Source: Deinococcus arboris
GTDB taxonomy: Bacteria > Deinococcota > Deinococci > Deinococcales > Deinococcaceae
Direction: 5' to 3'
DNA length: 64,000 nt
Assembly: GCF_009755355.1 (NCBI RefSeq)
Contig: NZ_WQLB01000010.1
Location: 62,001 to 126,000, forward strand
Below, piece after piece: positions 39,788 to 48,262 of the stretch. The number at the start of each line of letters is the position of its first letter. Position 1 is the stretch's first letter. The translations under genes and the position numbers were made by a program. The notes under the pieces are model-generated. The model was not told the DNA's origin and searched no databases. It saw only the letters and a program-made list of their open reading frames with translations.

Positions 39788-41824
39788 CTAGCCCTCCACC
39801 GGCACCAACCGGATGCGGGTGTTGTGAAAGGTGCTGCCGCCGCCCAGGTCAGTCAGGGTCTGGGCGGTCAGCTCGTTGATGCTGGTGCCGTCGGGGGCCG
39901 ACAGGCCCCACCAGGTGCCTTCCACCACCGCCGTGCCCGGTTGCGTGACGTCGGTGACTTTCACGCGGCGGCGCACGGCACCGATCTCAGATTCCAGGCG
40001 GGCGTAAGCAGCGTCATGCAAGCCAAACTGCTGGGCGTCGTCAGGGTGGACCAAGACGTGTGGCTCGCCGCCCTCGGCGCGGTTCAGGTTCTCCAGGTTG
40101 CCGTAGGTGGAGTTGAGAAAATGGTGCGCGGGTGGCGTCAGCAGGCGCACCGGGTACTCGGTGTTCAGTGCCGCCTCTGGCTCGCGGTGCTGGGGAGCCG
40201 GTGAGAGCTGCACCTTGCCGCTGAGGGTCTCGGCGCCGTGGGCATAGGGCAGAAAGAGATCGGGCAGATGAAGACGCACGCTGCCCTCGGCCTTCAGACG
40301 CTCCGGGGAAATGCCGGCTAGATGTGGATGGTCGGTGGTCAGCAGGTCGCTCAGCAACTCATCCACGGTCCAGTACACGCTGGGTTCAGTCACGCCCAGG
40401 CGGCGGGCCAGCTCCTGCATCACCCAGGAATTGGGGCGCGCCTCGCCGGGGGCGGCCAGTTCGGCGCGGTTGTAGCCCAGGTAATGATGCCCGTAGCTGG
40501 TGTACACGTCTTCATGTTCGGCGAAAGTGGTGGCCGGGAGCACGTAGTCAGCCAGGCGGGCGGTGTCGGTCATGGCCTGTTCCAGCACGACCACCAGCAG
40601 GTCGTCGCGCTGCAGGCCCGCGCGGACCCGCCCCGCGTCAGGGGCCACCACGGCGGGGTTGCAGTTGTAGATGATGGTCGCGCCAAGACCCGCCTCGGGT
40701 TGGAGGGCGCGGGCATATTCGTTCATGTTGACGTGCGGTGTCTCAGCGCGAATCAGGTGAACAGCGCCCAGCCGGCGGCGGTTGAGCTTGAAGGCCCCAC
40801 TGGCACTCAGGGCGCAGCCGCCGCCCCGCCAGCGCCAGTCACCCGTCAGAGCTGGAATCAGGGTGACGGCACGCAGATTGGTGCCGCCGTGTTCATGGCG
40901 GGTCATACCGTACCCCACCCGGATATAGGTGGGGCGGGTGGTGCCGATGGCGCGCGCAAACTCGCGCACGGTGTCGGCGCGCAGGCCCGTTACCTCGGCG
41001 GTGCGTTCCGGGGGCCACTCGGTGGCGGCCTGACGCAGATCCTCTGCGCCCACCGTGGCCTCTGCAAGGTAGGCCTCGTCGGTCCAGCCGTGCGCAAACA
41101 ATTCGTGCATGACGCCCAGGGCCAGCGCGGCGTCGGTGCCAGGCCTGAGTTTCAGGTGCTCGTCGGCAAAAGCGGCGGTGCGGTTGCGGTACGGGTCCAC
41201 CGCGAGAATGCGTGCCCCAGCCTTGCGCGCGGCCGTCAGGTGCGGGGTCAGGTGGCTGTTGGTGGACAGCGAATTGATGCCCCACAGCACGATCAGGCGG
41301 GCGTGCGCCACGTCCTGCGGGTCCACGCCGTAGCGCGTGCCGTAGCCCAGTGCCCAGGCCTCACCGCCGGCCGTGGCGCAGATGGTCTCGTCCAGTTCGG
41401 GGGCGCCCAGTGCACGAAACAGAGCGTGCACATGGGTGCCTTCCATCAGCCCCATGGTGCCCGCGTAGTTGTAGCGCAGCAGGGCCTGGGGGCCGCGCGT
41501 GTCCAGCAGCGTCCGCAGGCGGCTGGCAATGTCGTCCAGCGCTTCATCCCAGGTCACGCGCTGCCACACCGGGGCCTCGGTTTTGGCGTTCAGGCGCCGC
41601 AGGGGGTAGAGGGGCCGCTCGGGGTGGTTGGCGCGGGACGGGTAATGCACCGTCTTGGCGCAGGCAAAGCCGCGCGTAACCGGATGGGTGGGGTCGCCGG
41701 TCAGCTTGGTCATCCGCTCCTGGTTGTCCTCGCCGCGCGTCAGGGTCACTTTCAGGCGGCAGGCGTCGGGGCAGTCCAGCGGGCAGGTCAGCAGCACATC
41801 ACGCGAGGCGGGCAGGGCCGTCAT
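39788..41824 (-). CDS. Molybdopterin-dependent oxidoreductase (formate dehydrogenase/DMSO reductase superfamily)
   Basis: 678 residues. The N-terminal CPLDCPDAC plus a later Cys in GFACAK gives a 4Fe-4S site. The catalytic-domain segments RYNYAGTMGLMEG, LWGINSLSTNSH and ETICATAGGEAW follow, ending in a MopB_CT molybdopterin-binding domain (YPVRLLTPPAHHFLNS). There is no Tat signal, so it is cytoplasmic. The substrate is not evident; no electron-transfer subunits are adjacent. Leaderless start after TAAACT. 41825-42074 upstream shows no gene. Confidence 0.9.
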   Translation of the reverse strand: MTALPASRDVLLTCPLDCPDACRLKVTLTRGEDNQERMTKLTGDPTHPVTRGFACAKTVHYPSRANHPERPLYPLRRLNAKTEAPVWQRVTWDEALDDIASRLRTLLDTRGPQALLRYNYAGTMGLMEGTHVHALFRALGAPELDETICATAGGEAWALGYGTRYGVDPQDVAHARLIVLWGINSLSTNSHLTPHLTAARKAGARILAVDPYRNRTAAFADEHLKLRPGTDAALALGVMHELFAHGWTDEAYLAEATVGAEDLRQAATEWPPERTAEVTGLRADTVREFARAIGTTRPTYIRVGYGMTRHEHGGTNLRAVTLIPALTGDWRWRGGGCALSASGAFKLNRRRLGAVHLIRAETPHVNMNEYARALQPEAGLGATIIYNCNPAVVAPDAGRVRAGLQRDDLLVVVLEQAMTDTARLADYVLPATTFAEHEDVYTSYGHHYLGYNRAELAAPGEARPNSWVMQELARRLGVTEPSVYWTVDELLSDLLTTDHPHLAGISPERLKAEGSVRLHLPDLFLPYAHGAETLSGKVQLSPAPQHREPEAALNTEYPVRLLTPPAHHFLNSTYGNLENLNRAEGGEPHVLVHPDDAQQFGLHDAAYARLESEIGAVRRRVKVTDVTQPGTAVVEGTWWGLSAPDGTSINELTAQTLTDLGGGSTFHNTRIRLVPVEG

Positions 41825-41831
41825 AGCCGGC

Positions 41832-41837
41832 AGTTTA
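41832..41837 (-). promoter_or_regulatory. -10 box (TAAACT) of the molybdopterin oxidoreductase gene
   Basis: It ends 7 bases before the ATG at 41824, the leaderless pattern. Confidence 0.55.
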
Positions 41838-42074
41838 AAGCGGCTGCCTGGGCCGCACTCAGAGCCACTTTACACAGGAGGCAGCAGGCCAGATCAGCCT
41901 GGCCGCAGGGTGAGCCCCCGCGCGGCCAATGCGGCCCCGAGCACATGCGGGGCTTTTGGACTCACGCCCCAGCGCTTCTCCTTTGGTCAGGCAGGCCACC
42001 CCAGACAGAGTGGTAACGCCCCTGGCAGCCAACGCCGCCGTCGCGGCCCAACGCGGTGGGCAGCGCGTCCCCCT

Positions 42075-42467
42075 TTACGGCACGTTCAGCTGCCACGACA
42101 CGCCAAAGCGGTCATTGACCCAGGCAAAGCGGGTGCTAAAGCCGTAGCTGTCCGGCGGCATCAGCACCTCGCCGCCGTCCGACAGGCCCGCGTACAGGCG
42201 CTTAAAGTCGGCCAGCGCCAGCCCATCCACGAACAGCGACAACGACGGGGTGAAGGTAAAGGCATGCGAAATCGGACTGTCCGAGACGCGCAGGCGCTGG
42301 CCCGCCAATTCGACCTCGGCGGTCAGAATGGTGCTGGGGGCGCCTGGCCCGTCGGCGCCGTAATCCTGGCGGGCGATCACCTGGGCGTCTGGAAAGAGCG
42401 AGAGATAGAGGTCCAGCGCCTCGGCCGCGCGGCCTTCGAACATCAGAGCGGGGGTGAGCTGAGTCAT
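42075..42467 (-). CDS. VOC-superfamily protein, PhnB/3-DMU-9-3-mt type
   Basis: 130 residues. LTPALMFEGRAAEALDLYLSLFP opens the fold, with HAFTFTPSLSLFVDG and the C-terminal RFAWVNDRFGVSWQLNVP. This is the PhnB-like VOC branch often found in gene clusters with HxlR or sigma-factor regulators; catalytic function is unclear. AGGAGG precedes the ATG. Last gene of the cluster running from 45343. Confidence 0.85.
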   Translation of the reverse strand: MTQLTPALMFEGRAAEALDLYLSLFPDAQVIARQDYGADGPGAPSTILTAEVELAGQRLRVSDSPISHAFTFTPSLSLFVDGLALADFKRLYAGLSDGGEVLMPPDSYGFSTRFAWVNDRFGVSWQLNVP

Positions 42468-42478
42468 AGGGCCTCCTG

Positions 42479-42892
42479 TCAGAGTCGGGCGCTGATTTGT
42501 TGCACGGCCCAACCGTTGCCATCGGGGTCGCTAAAAAAGAGAAACCCACCGTTGTTCAGGTCTTCGCCGGGAACGGCGGGGCGGGCACCTGACGGCCCCA
42601 GGACCTGCACTTTACTCACTGCCACGCCCCGCGCTGTCAGTTCGGTGTGGGCGGCCCGCACGTCATTGACGACCAGTTGCAGGCCCCGCAGCGACCCCGG
42701 CGCCATTTCGCTCAGGCCCTCGCCCAGCACCACCGAGCACCCCGAGCCGCGTGGGGTGAGCTGCACGAGACGCTGCCCCGCACCCAGTTCGGTGTCGTGG
42801 TCCACCACAAAACCCAGCCCGCCGGTGTAGAACGCCACCGCCCGCGCCACGTCGCTGACCGGCACCACCACCACTTCCAGGGTCCAGTTCAT
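42479..42892 (-). CDS. VOC-superfamily (glyoxalase/dioxygenase-like) protein
   Basis: 137 residues. Two beta-alpha-beta-beta-beta modules: LEVVVVPVSDVARAVAFYTGGLGF and LQLVVNDVRAAHTELTARG, ending NNGGFLFFSDPDGNGWAVQQ. The ending is that of glyoxalase/bleomycin-resistance proteins. It starts one base after the DHA2 exporter's stop. Confidence 0.87.
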   Translation of the reverse strand: MNWTLEVVVVPVSDVARAVAFYTGGLGFVVDHDTELGAGQRLVQLTPRGSGCSVVLGEGLSEMAPGSLRGLQLVVNDVRAAHTELTARGVAVSKVQVLGPSGARPAVPGEDLNNGGFLFFSDPDGNGWAVQQISARL

Positions 42893-42893
42893 T

Positions 42894-44357
42894 TCAGTCT
42901 CCGGGATGGGCCAGGGGGGCTGCGTCGTCGGTAGGAGAAGTCTGCGGCTGGCGTGTGGCCCGCAGCCCCAGGGCCAGGCCCGCCGCCAGCACGCCCACGC
43001 CCGCCGCTGCCAGAAAGGCCAAGTGCAGCCCGGCCACCTGGGCGTCGGTGGCAGAGGCACCGGCCGCAGTCAGCTGGGCGGCGCGCCCCGCCATCAGCGC
43101 CACCAGCAGGGCGGTGCCGGCGGCGCCCGCCACCTGCTGCAACGTGCTGAGAATGGCGCTGCCATGCGAGTACAGGTGGGGCGGCAGCGGCGCAAGGCTG
43201 CTGGTAAACACCGGCGTGAACAGCAGGGCCAGACCCCCACTAAGGGTCAGGTGCAGGGCCAGCAGGGCCCAGATGGACGTACCTACGTCAATCCGGCTCA
43301 GGCCCAGCAGCACCGCCGTCATCAGAACCGTGCCCGGCAGCGCCAGTGGCCGCGGGCCAATTCGGTCATGCAGCCGCCCCACGGTGGGGGCCAGCAGCCC
43401 CATCAGCAGGCCGCCCGGCAGCAGCAGCAGGCCGGTTTGCAGAGTACTCAGGCCCCGCAGATTTTGCAGGTACAGCGGCAGCAGAATCATGCCGCCGAAC
43501 AGCGCCACCATGGCGATCACCAGCAGGCCCACTCCCAGCGCGAACTGCGGAAACCGGAAAGCGCGCAGGTCCAGCAGCGGCTCGCCCCGGCGGCCCAGCA
43601 CGACCTGCCGCCCCAGAAACGCGGTCAGTGCCACGGCGCCCACCAGCAGCGGCGCGCCCGTGGCCAGGGTCAGTCCACCCCGGCCCCCCTCGCCCACCTG
43701 GCTGAGGGCGTAGACCAGGCCGCCAAAGCCCAGCGCGGCCAGGGGTACCGACAGCAGGTCCAGCGCCACCGGGCGGGGCGTGCCCACGTTGCGCAGGGTA
43801 CGCGCGCCGTAGGCCAGAGCGGCCAGCGCCACCGGCAGCACGAACACGAACAGAAAGCGCCAGGGCAGCACCTGCAGGATCAGGCCCGAGAGGGTGGGGC
43901 CAATGGCCGGCGCCACCGAAATGACGATGCTGAGATTGCCCATGACGGCCCCGCGCTGGCGAACCGGCACCAGGGTCAGCACAGTGGTCATCAGCAGGGG
44001 CAGCATGATCGCCGTGCCCGTCGCCTGCACCACCCGCGCCAGCAGCAGCGGCACGAAGCCTGGCGCCAGCGCGGCCAGCAGCGTGCCCACGCAGAACAGG
44101 CCCATCGCGGTGAAGTACACGGTGCGGGTCGCCAGCCGCTGCAGCAGGAAGCCGGTGACGGGAATCACCACCGCCATCGTGAGCATGAAGGCCGTGCTGA
44201 GCCACTGGGCCAGGCGGGCACTGACGTCCAGGTCGGCCATTAAGCGTGGCAGGGCTACGTTCATAATGGTCTCGTTCAGGATGACCACAAAGGTCGAAAT
44301 CAGCAGCACCAGAATGACGGTGCGGTCGCGGGGGGTCAGGGTGTCAGGCGGGGTCAT
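42894..44357 (-). CDS. DHA2-family multidrug MFS exporter (EmrB/QacA-like)
   Basis: 487 residues with about 14 membrane segments. FVVILNETIMNVALPRLMADL and the motif WLSTAFMLTMAVVIPVTGFL are hallmarks of the 14-helix DHA2 group; the antiporter motif appears in GPTLSGLIL. It sits between VOC/glyoxalase-type proteins, which fits a detoxification cluster. Confidence 0.92.
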   Translation of the reverse strand: MTPPDTLTPRDRTVILVLLISTFVVILNETIMNVALPRLMADLDVSARLAQWLSTAFMLTMAVVIPVTGFLLQRLATRTVYFTAMGLFCVGTLLAALAPGFVPLLLARVVQATGTAIMLPLLMTTVLTLVPVRQRGAVMGNLSIVISVAPAIGPTLSGLILQVLPWRFLFVFVLPVALAALAYGARTLRNVGTPRPVALDLLSVPLAALGFGGLVYALSQVGEGGRGGLTLATGAPLLVGAVALTAFLGRQVVLGRRGEPLLDLRAFRFPQFALGVGLLVIAMVALFGGMILLPLYLQNLRGLSTLQTGLLLLPGGLLMGLLAPTVGRLHDRIGPRPLALPGTVLMTAVLLGLSRIDVGTSIWALLALHLTLSGGLALLFTPVFTSSLAPLPPHLYSHGSAILSTLQQVAGAAGTALLVALMAGRAAQLTAAGASATDAQVAGLHLAFLAAAGVGVLAAGLALGLRATRQPQTSPTDDAAPLAHPGD

Positions 44358-44377
44358 GGGAGGCCTCCGGGGCAGGG

Positions 44378-44923
44378 TCAGCGGGCCTGGTACGCCGCGC
44401 TCAGGGCGTCCAGCAGGGCGGCGGCCGGCTCACCTGGGCTGGTCAGCCGCAGGCGGTGGGTCACCATCGTGTTCCAGGACCCGGCCGGTTCGAATGGGGC
44501 GGCAGGCACCTGACCAGGCAGGCGCAGGCCCACATCGGCGCCCTTCACGCCCGGCTGCAGCAGAGCAAACTTCTTGCCGCCCCGGGTCAGGCTGAGATAC
44601 GTCTCGGTGGGCGCCACGCCCACATCGGGGCCCAGCGCCTGCACGTGGGCCAGCAGCGCCGTCCAGAGGGGCTGCCAGGCCACCTTCTTGCCGCTGAACA
44701 TGGCGGCTATGCGCTCCTCTGGGGTGGCTTGCCGGGTCTCGGCCTTGAGCAGCGCCGCCGCCACCGCAGTGGCGTGCCCATGCCCCAGACCGTGCTCGGT
44801 CTTGAGCCAGGTCACGATCTGGCCGTGTTTCTCCAGGCCTTTGGCGCCGGCCAGCTCGCGGAAATCGGACACCGTCTTGCCGGTCTGGGCCTGCACCGTA
44901 TCCAGGTACGCCTGAAACGACAT
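44378..44923 (-). CDS. DUF4287 + DUF5655 protein
   Basis: 181 residues. Residues 1-65 (SFQAYLDTVQAQTGKTVSDF, LGHGHATAVAAALL) match DUF4287, and the rest (TYLSLTRGGKKFALLQP) fits DUF5655. Function unknown; such proteins are common beside VOC and HxlR genes. Its stop is about 20 bp before the exporter start, and it begins 6 bp after the next VOC gene's stop. Confidence 0.82.
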   Translation of the reverse strand: MSFQAYLDTVQAQTGKTVSDFRELAGAKGLEKHGQIVTWLKTEHGLGHGHATAVAAALLKAETRQATPEERIAAMFSGKKVAWQPLWTALLAHVQALGPDVGVAPTETYLSLTRGGKKFALLQPGVKGADVGLRLPGQVPAAPFEPAGSWNTMVTHRLRLTSPGEPAAALLDALSAAYQAR

Positions 44924-44929
44924 CGGCGC

Positions 44930-45343
44930 TCAGCCTCCCTGAACGGCTTCGGCGTTCAGCAGCCAGTGGATGCCGTACTGGTCGGTGAGGTGGCCAAAGG
45001 TGGAACCCCAGAACGACGGGCCCAGCGGCTGCGTGACGGTGCCGCCCTCGGCCAGTTTTTCGAAGGTGGCGTGCGCCTGCTCGGCACTGTCACACTGCAG
45101 CATCAGCGAGACCGACTGGGTGCGCCCCGTGTCCTGCGTCATATCCGACGCCAGCAGCGTCAGGTCGCCGGACACCAGCCGGCCGTGCAGGACATGGTTC
45201 TGCATCTCGGGGGGCAGCTGGGCTGCGACGGGCGAGGCTGCCACAGTCATCAGGTCCAGGCTGCCGCCCAGGCAGACCTGGTAAAAGGTCATGGCCTCCT
45301 GGCAGTTGCCGTTAAAGCCGAGGTAGGGCTGAAGCTGGGGCAT
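44930..45343 (-). CDS. VOC-superfamily protein, PhnB type
   Basis: 137 residues starting MPQLQPYLGFNGNCQEAMTF, with QVCLGGSLDLMTV and the ending FGHLTDQYGIHWLLNAE typical of PhnB-like VOC proteins. AAGGAG precedes the ATG. It is first of the five-gene cluster and divergent from the HxlR regulator. Confidence 0.88.
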   Translation of the reverse strand: MPQLQPYLGFNGNCQEAMTFYQVCLGGSLDLMTVAASPVAAQLPPEMQNHVLHGRLVSGDLTLLASDMTQDTGRTQSVSLMLQCDSAEQAHATFEKLAEGGTVTQPLGPSFWGSTFGHLTDQYGIHWLLNAEAVQGG

Positions 45344-45512
45344 GGGACTCCTTCGGCTGTTCGGGGCGTGGGTGTCCAGTCGCCACGCCCGCGCGTGACG
45401 GGCTGCGATTGTGCCCGAACTTCCTTTATCTCGTTTAGCTTAGAACATAATGCTCCGCAATTGCAAGTCTTCACTCCGTTTTCCGGAGGAGACCCGGTAC
45501 ACTGAGGGTTCA

Positions 45513-46157
45513 ATGCCTGGAAAGCGCGTCTACGATGATGGCTGCGCCGCCGCCCACGCCCTGGATCTGGTGGGAGAGCGCTGGGCGCTGCTGGTCGTGC
45601 GCGAACTGCTGTTGGGCCCGCGCCGCTTCACCGACCTGCAAGAGCAGCTGCGGGGCATCAGCCCCACGGTGCTGACCCAGCGCCTGGGTGACTTGGAAGA
45701 GGTGGGGGTGGTGCGGCGCGAGCAATTGCCGCCCCCGGTCAGCGCACGGGTGTACGCCCTGACGCCCTGGGGCCGCGAACTGGAACCTGTCTTGCAGGCG
45801 CTGGGCCGCTGGGGCGCCCGCTCGCCTGGCCGTCCGGCCCAGGCCCCCATCAGTACGGCGACCCTGCTGACCGCCTTAAAAACCATGAATGGGGGCAAAC
45901 TGCCTGGGGCGACCGTGGCCCTGGATCTCGGGCCAGAGGGGCAGTACACCGTGCTCCTCCGGGGGCAGACGGCGGAAGTGACGTCTGGGCTGAGCCTGAC
46001 AGCCGAGGTGACCCTCACGGGCCCGGTGGGTGCGCTGGGCGCTGTGATTTTCGGCGGGCAACCGCTGGACAAGATCATAAAGGTCGCCGGCGACCGCGAC
46101 CTGGCCGAGCACTTCGTCCGGGCCTTTCCGCTGCCGCCTTCGGTTGAGCGGAGCTGA
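45513..46157 (+). CDS. HxlR-family regulator with C-terminal SCP2 sterol-binding-like domain
   Basis: 214 residues. Residues 1-95 are an HxlR winged helix: DDGCAAAHALDLVGERWALL, LLGPRRFTDLQEQLRGISPTVLTQRLGDLE. Residues about 110-210 (LPGATVALDLGPEGQYTVLL, PLDKIIKVAGDRDLAEHFVRAF) resemble the SCP2 fold, a hydrophobic-ligand pocket. TACACT lies 9 bases before the ATG. It is divergent from the VOC/exporter cluster and is probably its ligand-sensing regulator. Confidence 0.85.
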   Translation: MPGKRVYDDGCAAAHALDLVGERWALLVVRELLLGPRRFTDLQEQLRGISPTVLTQRLGDLEEVGVVRREQLPPPVSARVYALTPWGRELEPVLQALGRWGARSPGRPAQAPISTATLLTALKTMNGGKLPGATVALDLGPEGQYTVLLRGQTAEVTSGLSLTAEVTLTGPVGALGAVIFGGQPLDKIIKVAGDRDLAEHFVRAFPLPPSVERS

Positions 46158-46195
46158 AGGGCACCCGCCTCTGCGCGCCTTTCCCCGGCGCCATC

Positions 46196-46663
46196 ATGGG
46201 TCCTATGACGGCGGACCCACCCGATGCAGCCTCGCTGCTGGCCGACCTGACCTCCCGCGATCCGCAGCGCGTGTGGGCCGCTTCCCATGCGGTCATTCGG
46301 CTGCCCGTCGCGGCGCGCCTCCCCCTAGTGCCGCACCTGGCCGCCATCCGGCAGGCCACTGACGGTCTGGACCTGGGCGGGGCCTTTTATTCCAACAACG
46401 ATCATTTGCGCCAGGCGCTGCGGACGCTGAAGGCGGCGCGCGACGGACGCTGCTCCTGCACGCTCTATCCGGGGTACCTGTTCTACGACCCCAACAAGGA
46501 ACAGGCCAGCGGCGCTGTAAGCATCCTCTCGACCTCGCCGCCCGACTGGAACATAACCTACCGCTGCCAGTGTCGGGTCTGCAGCACCAAATACAACGTG
46601 GAACAGGGTGAGTACCACTACACCTGGTGGGACTGGAAGCCCACGACCCGTTCTCAGGCTTGA
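46196..46663 (+). CDS. Hypothetical protein with Cys clusters
   Basis: 155 residues (152 if the ATG at 46205 is used; neither start has a clear ribosome-binding site). A helical N-terminal half (SLLADLTSRDPQRVWAASHAVIRL) precedes a Cys-rich C-terminal half with CSC and CQCRVC, then YHYTWWDWKP. The cysteines could bind zinc. No family is recognised. Same strand as the HxlR gene, 38 bp after it. Confidence 0.65.
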   Translation: MGPMTADPPDAASLLADLTSRDPQRVWAASHAVIRLPVAARLPLVPHLAAIRQATDGLDLGGAFYSNNDHLRQALRTLKAARDGRCSCTLYPGYLFYDPNKEQASGAVSILSTSPPDWNITYRCQCRVCSTKYNVEQGEYHYTWWDWKPTTRSQA

Positions 46664-46717
46664 GGATTGCTGAAGCTCAGCAGTGCTTACCCTCAGCGCC
46701 GCCGCACAGGATTCCCC

Positions 46718-46723
46718 TACGGT
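46718..46723 (+). promoter_or_regulatory. -10 box (TACGGT) of the 508-residue secreted-protein gene
   Basis: It ends 6 bases before the ATG at 46730, the leaderless pattern. Confidence 0.4.
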
Positions 46724-46729
46724 CAGGGT

Positions 46730-48256
46730 ATGGTTCCGCTGCAACGTCTGACCGCCTGCACCGCTCTGCTGCTGGTTGCTGCCGCCTCCGCCCAAACGCC
46801 GAATGCGGCGGCCCTGCAGGCCCTGGGCACCGCATACGCCACCTACCTAAGCGCCGGGCGCCTGCGCGACGACTGCGCAGCGCGCGATCCGGGCACGGCG
46901 GCCGCCACCAAACAGGCGTATGCCGCCTGGCTGAGCGCCCAGAAGCTCGAAGGCTTTGACGCTGGACTGCGCAAACGTCTGGGCGACGCCAACGTGACGC
47001 AACTGCGCTCCAGCCTCAACCCCCAGTTGGACGCCCTGGTCGGTAGTATGCGGACCCTCGGGACGGCAGCCCAGGTGTGTGCCGCTTACCGCGCGCAGCT
47101 CAAGGGTGACACCTTCGACGTGCGCGGCAAGGTGCCGCAGCTGAATACTCTGCTGGGCACCGGGACTGCGGCCGGGACGACTGCGGCGACGACCACCACA
47201 ACTAAGGCTGCGCCGGCCTCTACTGGGCCCACCGTGCGCTACACCGTGGCGCAGCTGTCCTCCCTGGCGGGGCAGACGCTGGCCGCCCTGCCCAAGACCA
47301 CGTCCAGCAGCGTCGCCGAGCAGGCGGTGGTGACCAAGCTCCGCGCGCTAGGGCCGCAGGTCGCAGTCACGGGCACCGTGCAGCGCAGCCGCTCGCTGAC
47401 CCAGAGCGACGACCGCCGCGAGGTCAAATGGTCGGTGTACTGCTACGACATGGCCGGCGACGCGGCCGACCCGCCCAAGGGCCAAACTGTCACCGTGGTC
47501 GGCCGCGTGCGCGAGTTTGACCGAGATACCTCTCTGACGCTGGAAGGGTGCCGCGTGGTCAATCCGGCCGGCCTGAAAGCCTCAACCCTGCCCGCAGCAG
47601 ATGTGGGCTGGCGCTTCAAGAACCAGCCCGCCGAACGCTTTCTGGTGGCGGCGGGGCAGGGCCTGAAAGACAGCGAGGTGCTGGGCGTCTACACCACCCA
47701 GTCCAGCGGCATTGGGGTGGGTGGCATGGTCATCGTGACCTTCCCGCCGTACCTGTTCTTGAAAGACGGCACGGTGTACAACGACCCCTCGTGGGCGCCG
47801 AGCAGCTTCAACGCCAAGCTGTCACGGCAACTCGAACCCCAGAAATGGGGCAAGTGGACCCGGCAGGGCCAGAACTTCCAGATTCGCTGGGGCGACGGCG
47901 AAACCGAGACCTTCGAGGTGCAAGACGCCATCAAGCCGGCGGCGGCCGGGCTGAAGCTGAGCGGCACCTACGCCTCGCTGGGCGGCGGGGGCAACACGGC
48001 GATGGGCGGCGATGTGATGGTGGCCGGGGGCAGCGATTACACCTTCAAGCCGGACGGCACCTTTACTGGGGGCCGCTTCGGGGGTGCGTCCACCTCGAAC
48101 ATGGCGGTGGGCAGTCAGTCGCGCGGCGGGGGCCGTTACAGCATTCAGGGCTACGGCATCACGATTAAGCCCACCAGCGGCCCGGAACAGCGTCTGCTGT
48201 TTTACCGCTTTGGAGACGCCCTGCACATCGGCGGCTCGGACTTCGTGCGGGACTGA
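46730..48256 (+). CDS. Large secreted protein with OB-like domain
   Basis: 508 residues. A signal peptide (LTACTALLLVAAASAQT) is followed by a helical region, a Thr/Ala linker ([16 protein letters not shown]), then a segment around residues 165-285 (VTGTVQRSRSLT, KGQTVTVVGRVREFD, LTLEGCRVV) that looks like a tRNA_anti-like OB fold. The C-terminal 200 residues are Gly-rich beta structure. No catalytic motif is seen. Probably periplasmic or surface located. Confidence 0.65.
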   Translation: MVPLQRLTACTALLLVAAASAQTPNAAALQALGTAYATYLSAGRLRDDCAARDPGTAAATKQAYAAWLSAQKLEGFDAGLRKRLGDANVTQLRSSLNPQLDALVGSMRTLGTAAQVCAAYRAQLKGDTFDVRGKVPQLNTLLGTGTAAGTTAATTTTTKAAPASTGPTVRYTVAQLSSLAGQTLAALPKTTSSSVAEQAVVTKLRALGPQVAVTGTVQRSRSLTQSDDRREVKWSVYCYDMAGDAADPPKGQTVTVVGRVREFDRDTSLTLEGCRVVNPAGLKASTLPAADVGWRFKNQPAERFLVAAGQGLKDSEVLGVYTTQSSGIGVGGMVIVTFPPYLFLKDGTVYNDPSWAPSSFNAKLSRQLEPQKWGKWTRQGQNFQIRWGDGETETFEVQDAIKPAAAGLKLSGTYASLGGGGNTAMGGDVMVAGGSDYTFKPDGTFTGGRFGGASTSNMAVGSQSRGGGRYSIQGYGITIKPTSGPEQRLLFYRFGDALHIGGSDFVRD

Positions 48257-48262
48257 CGCCGC

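Noticed and set aside
41934..41957. Hairpin with GCCCC/GGGGC and TTTT on the plus strand, upstream of the molybdopterin gene
   Set aside because: It looks like a terminator but no plus-strand gene precedes it, so it is probably a chance stem in GC-rich DNA.
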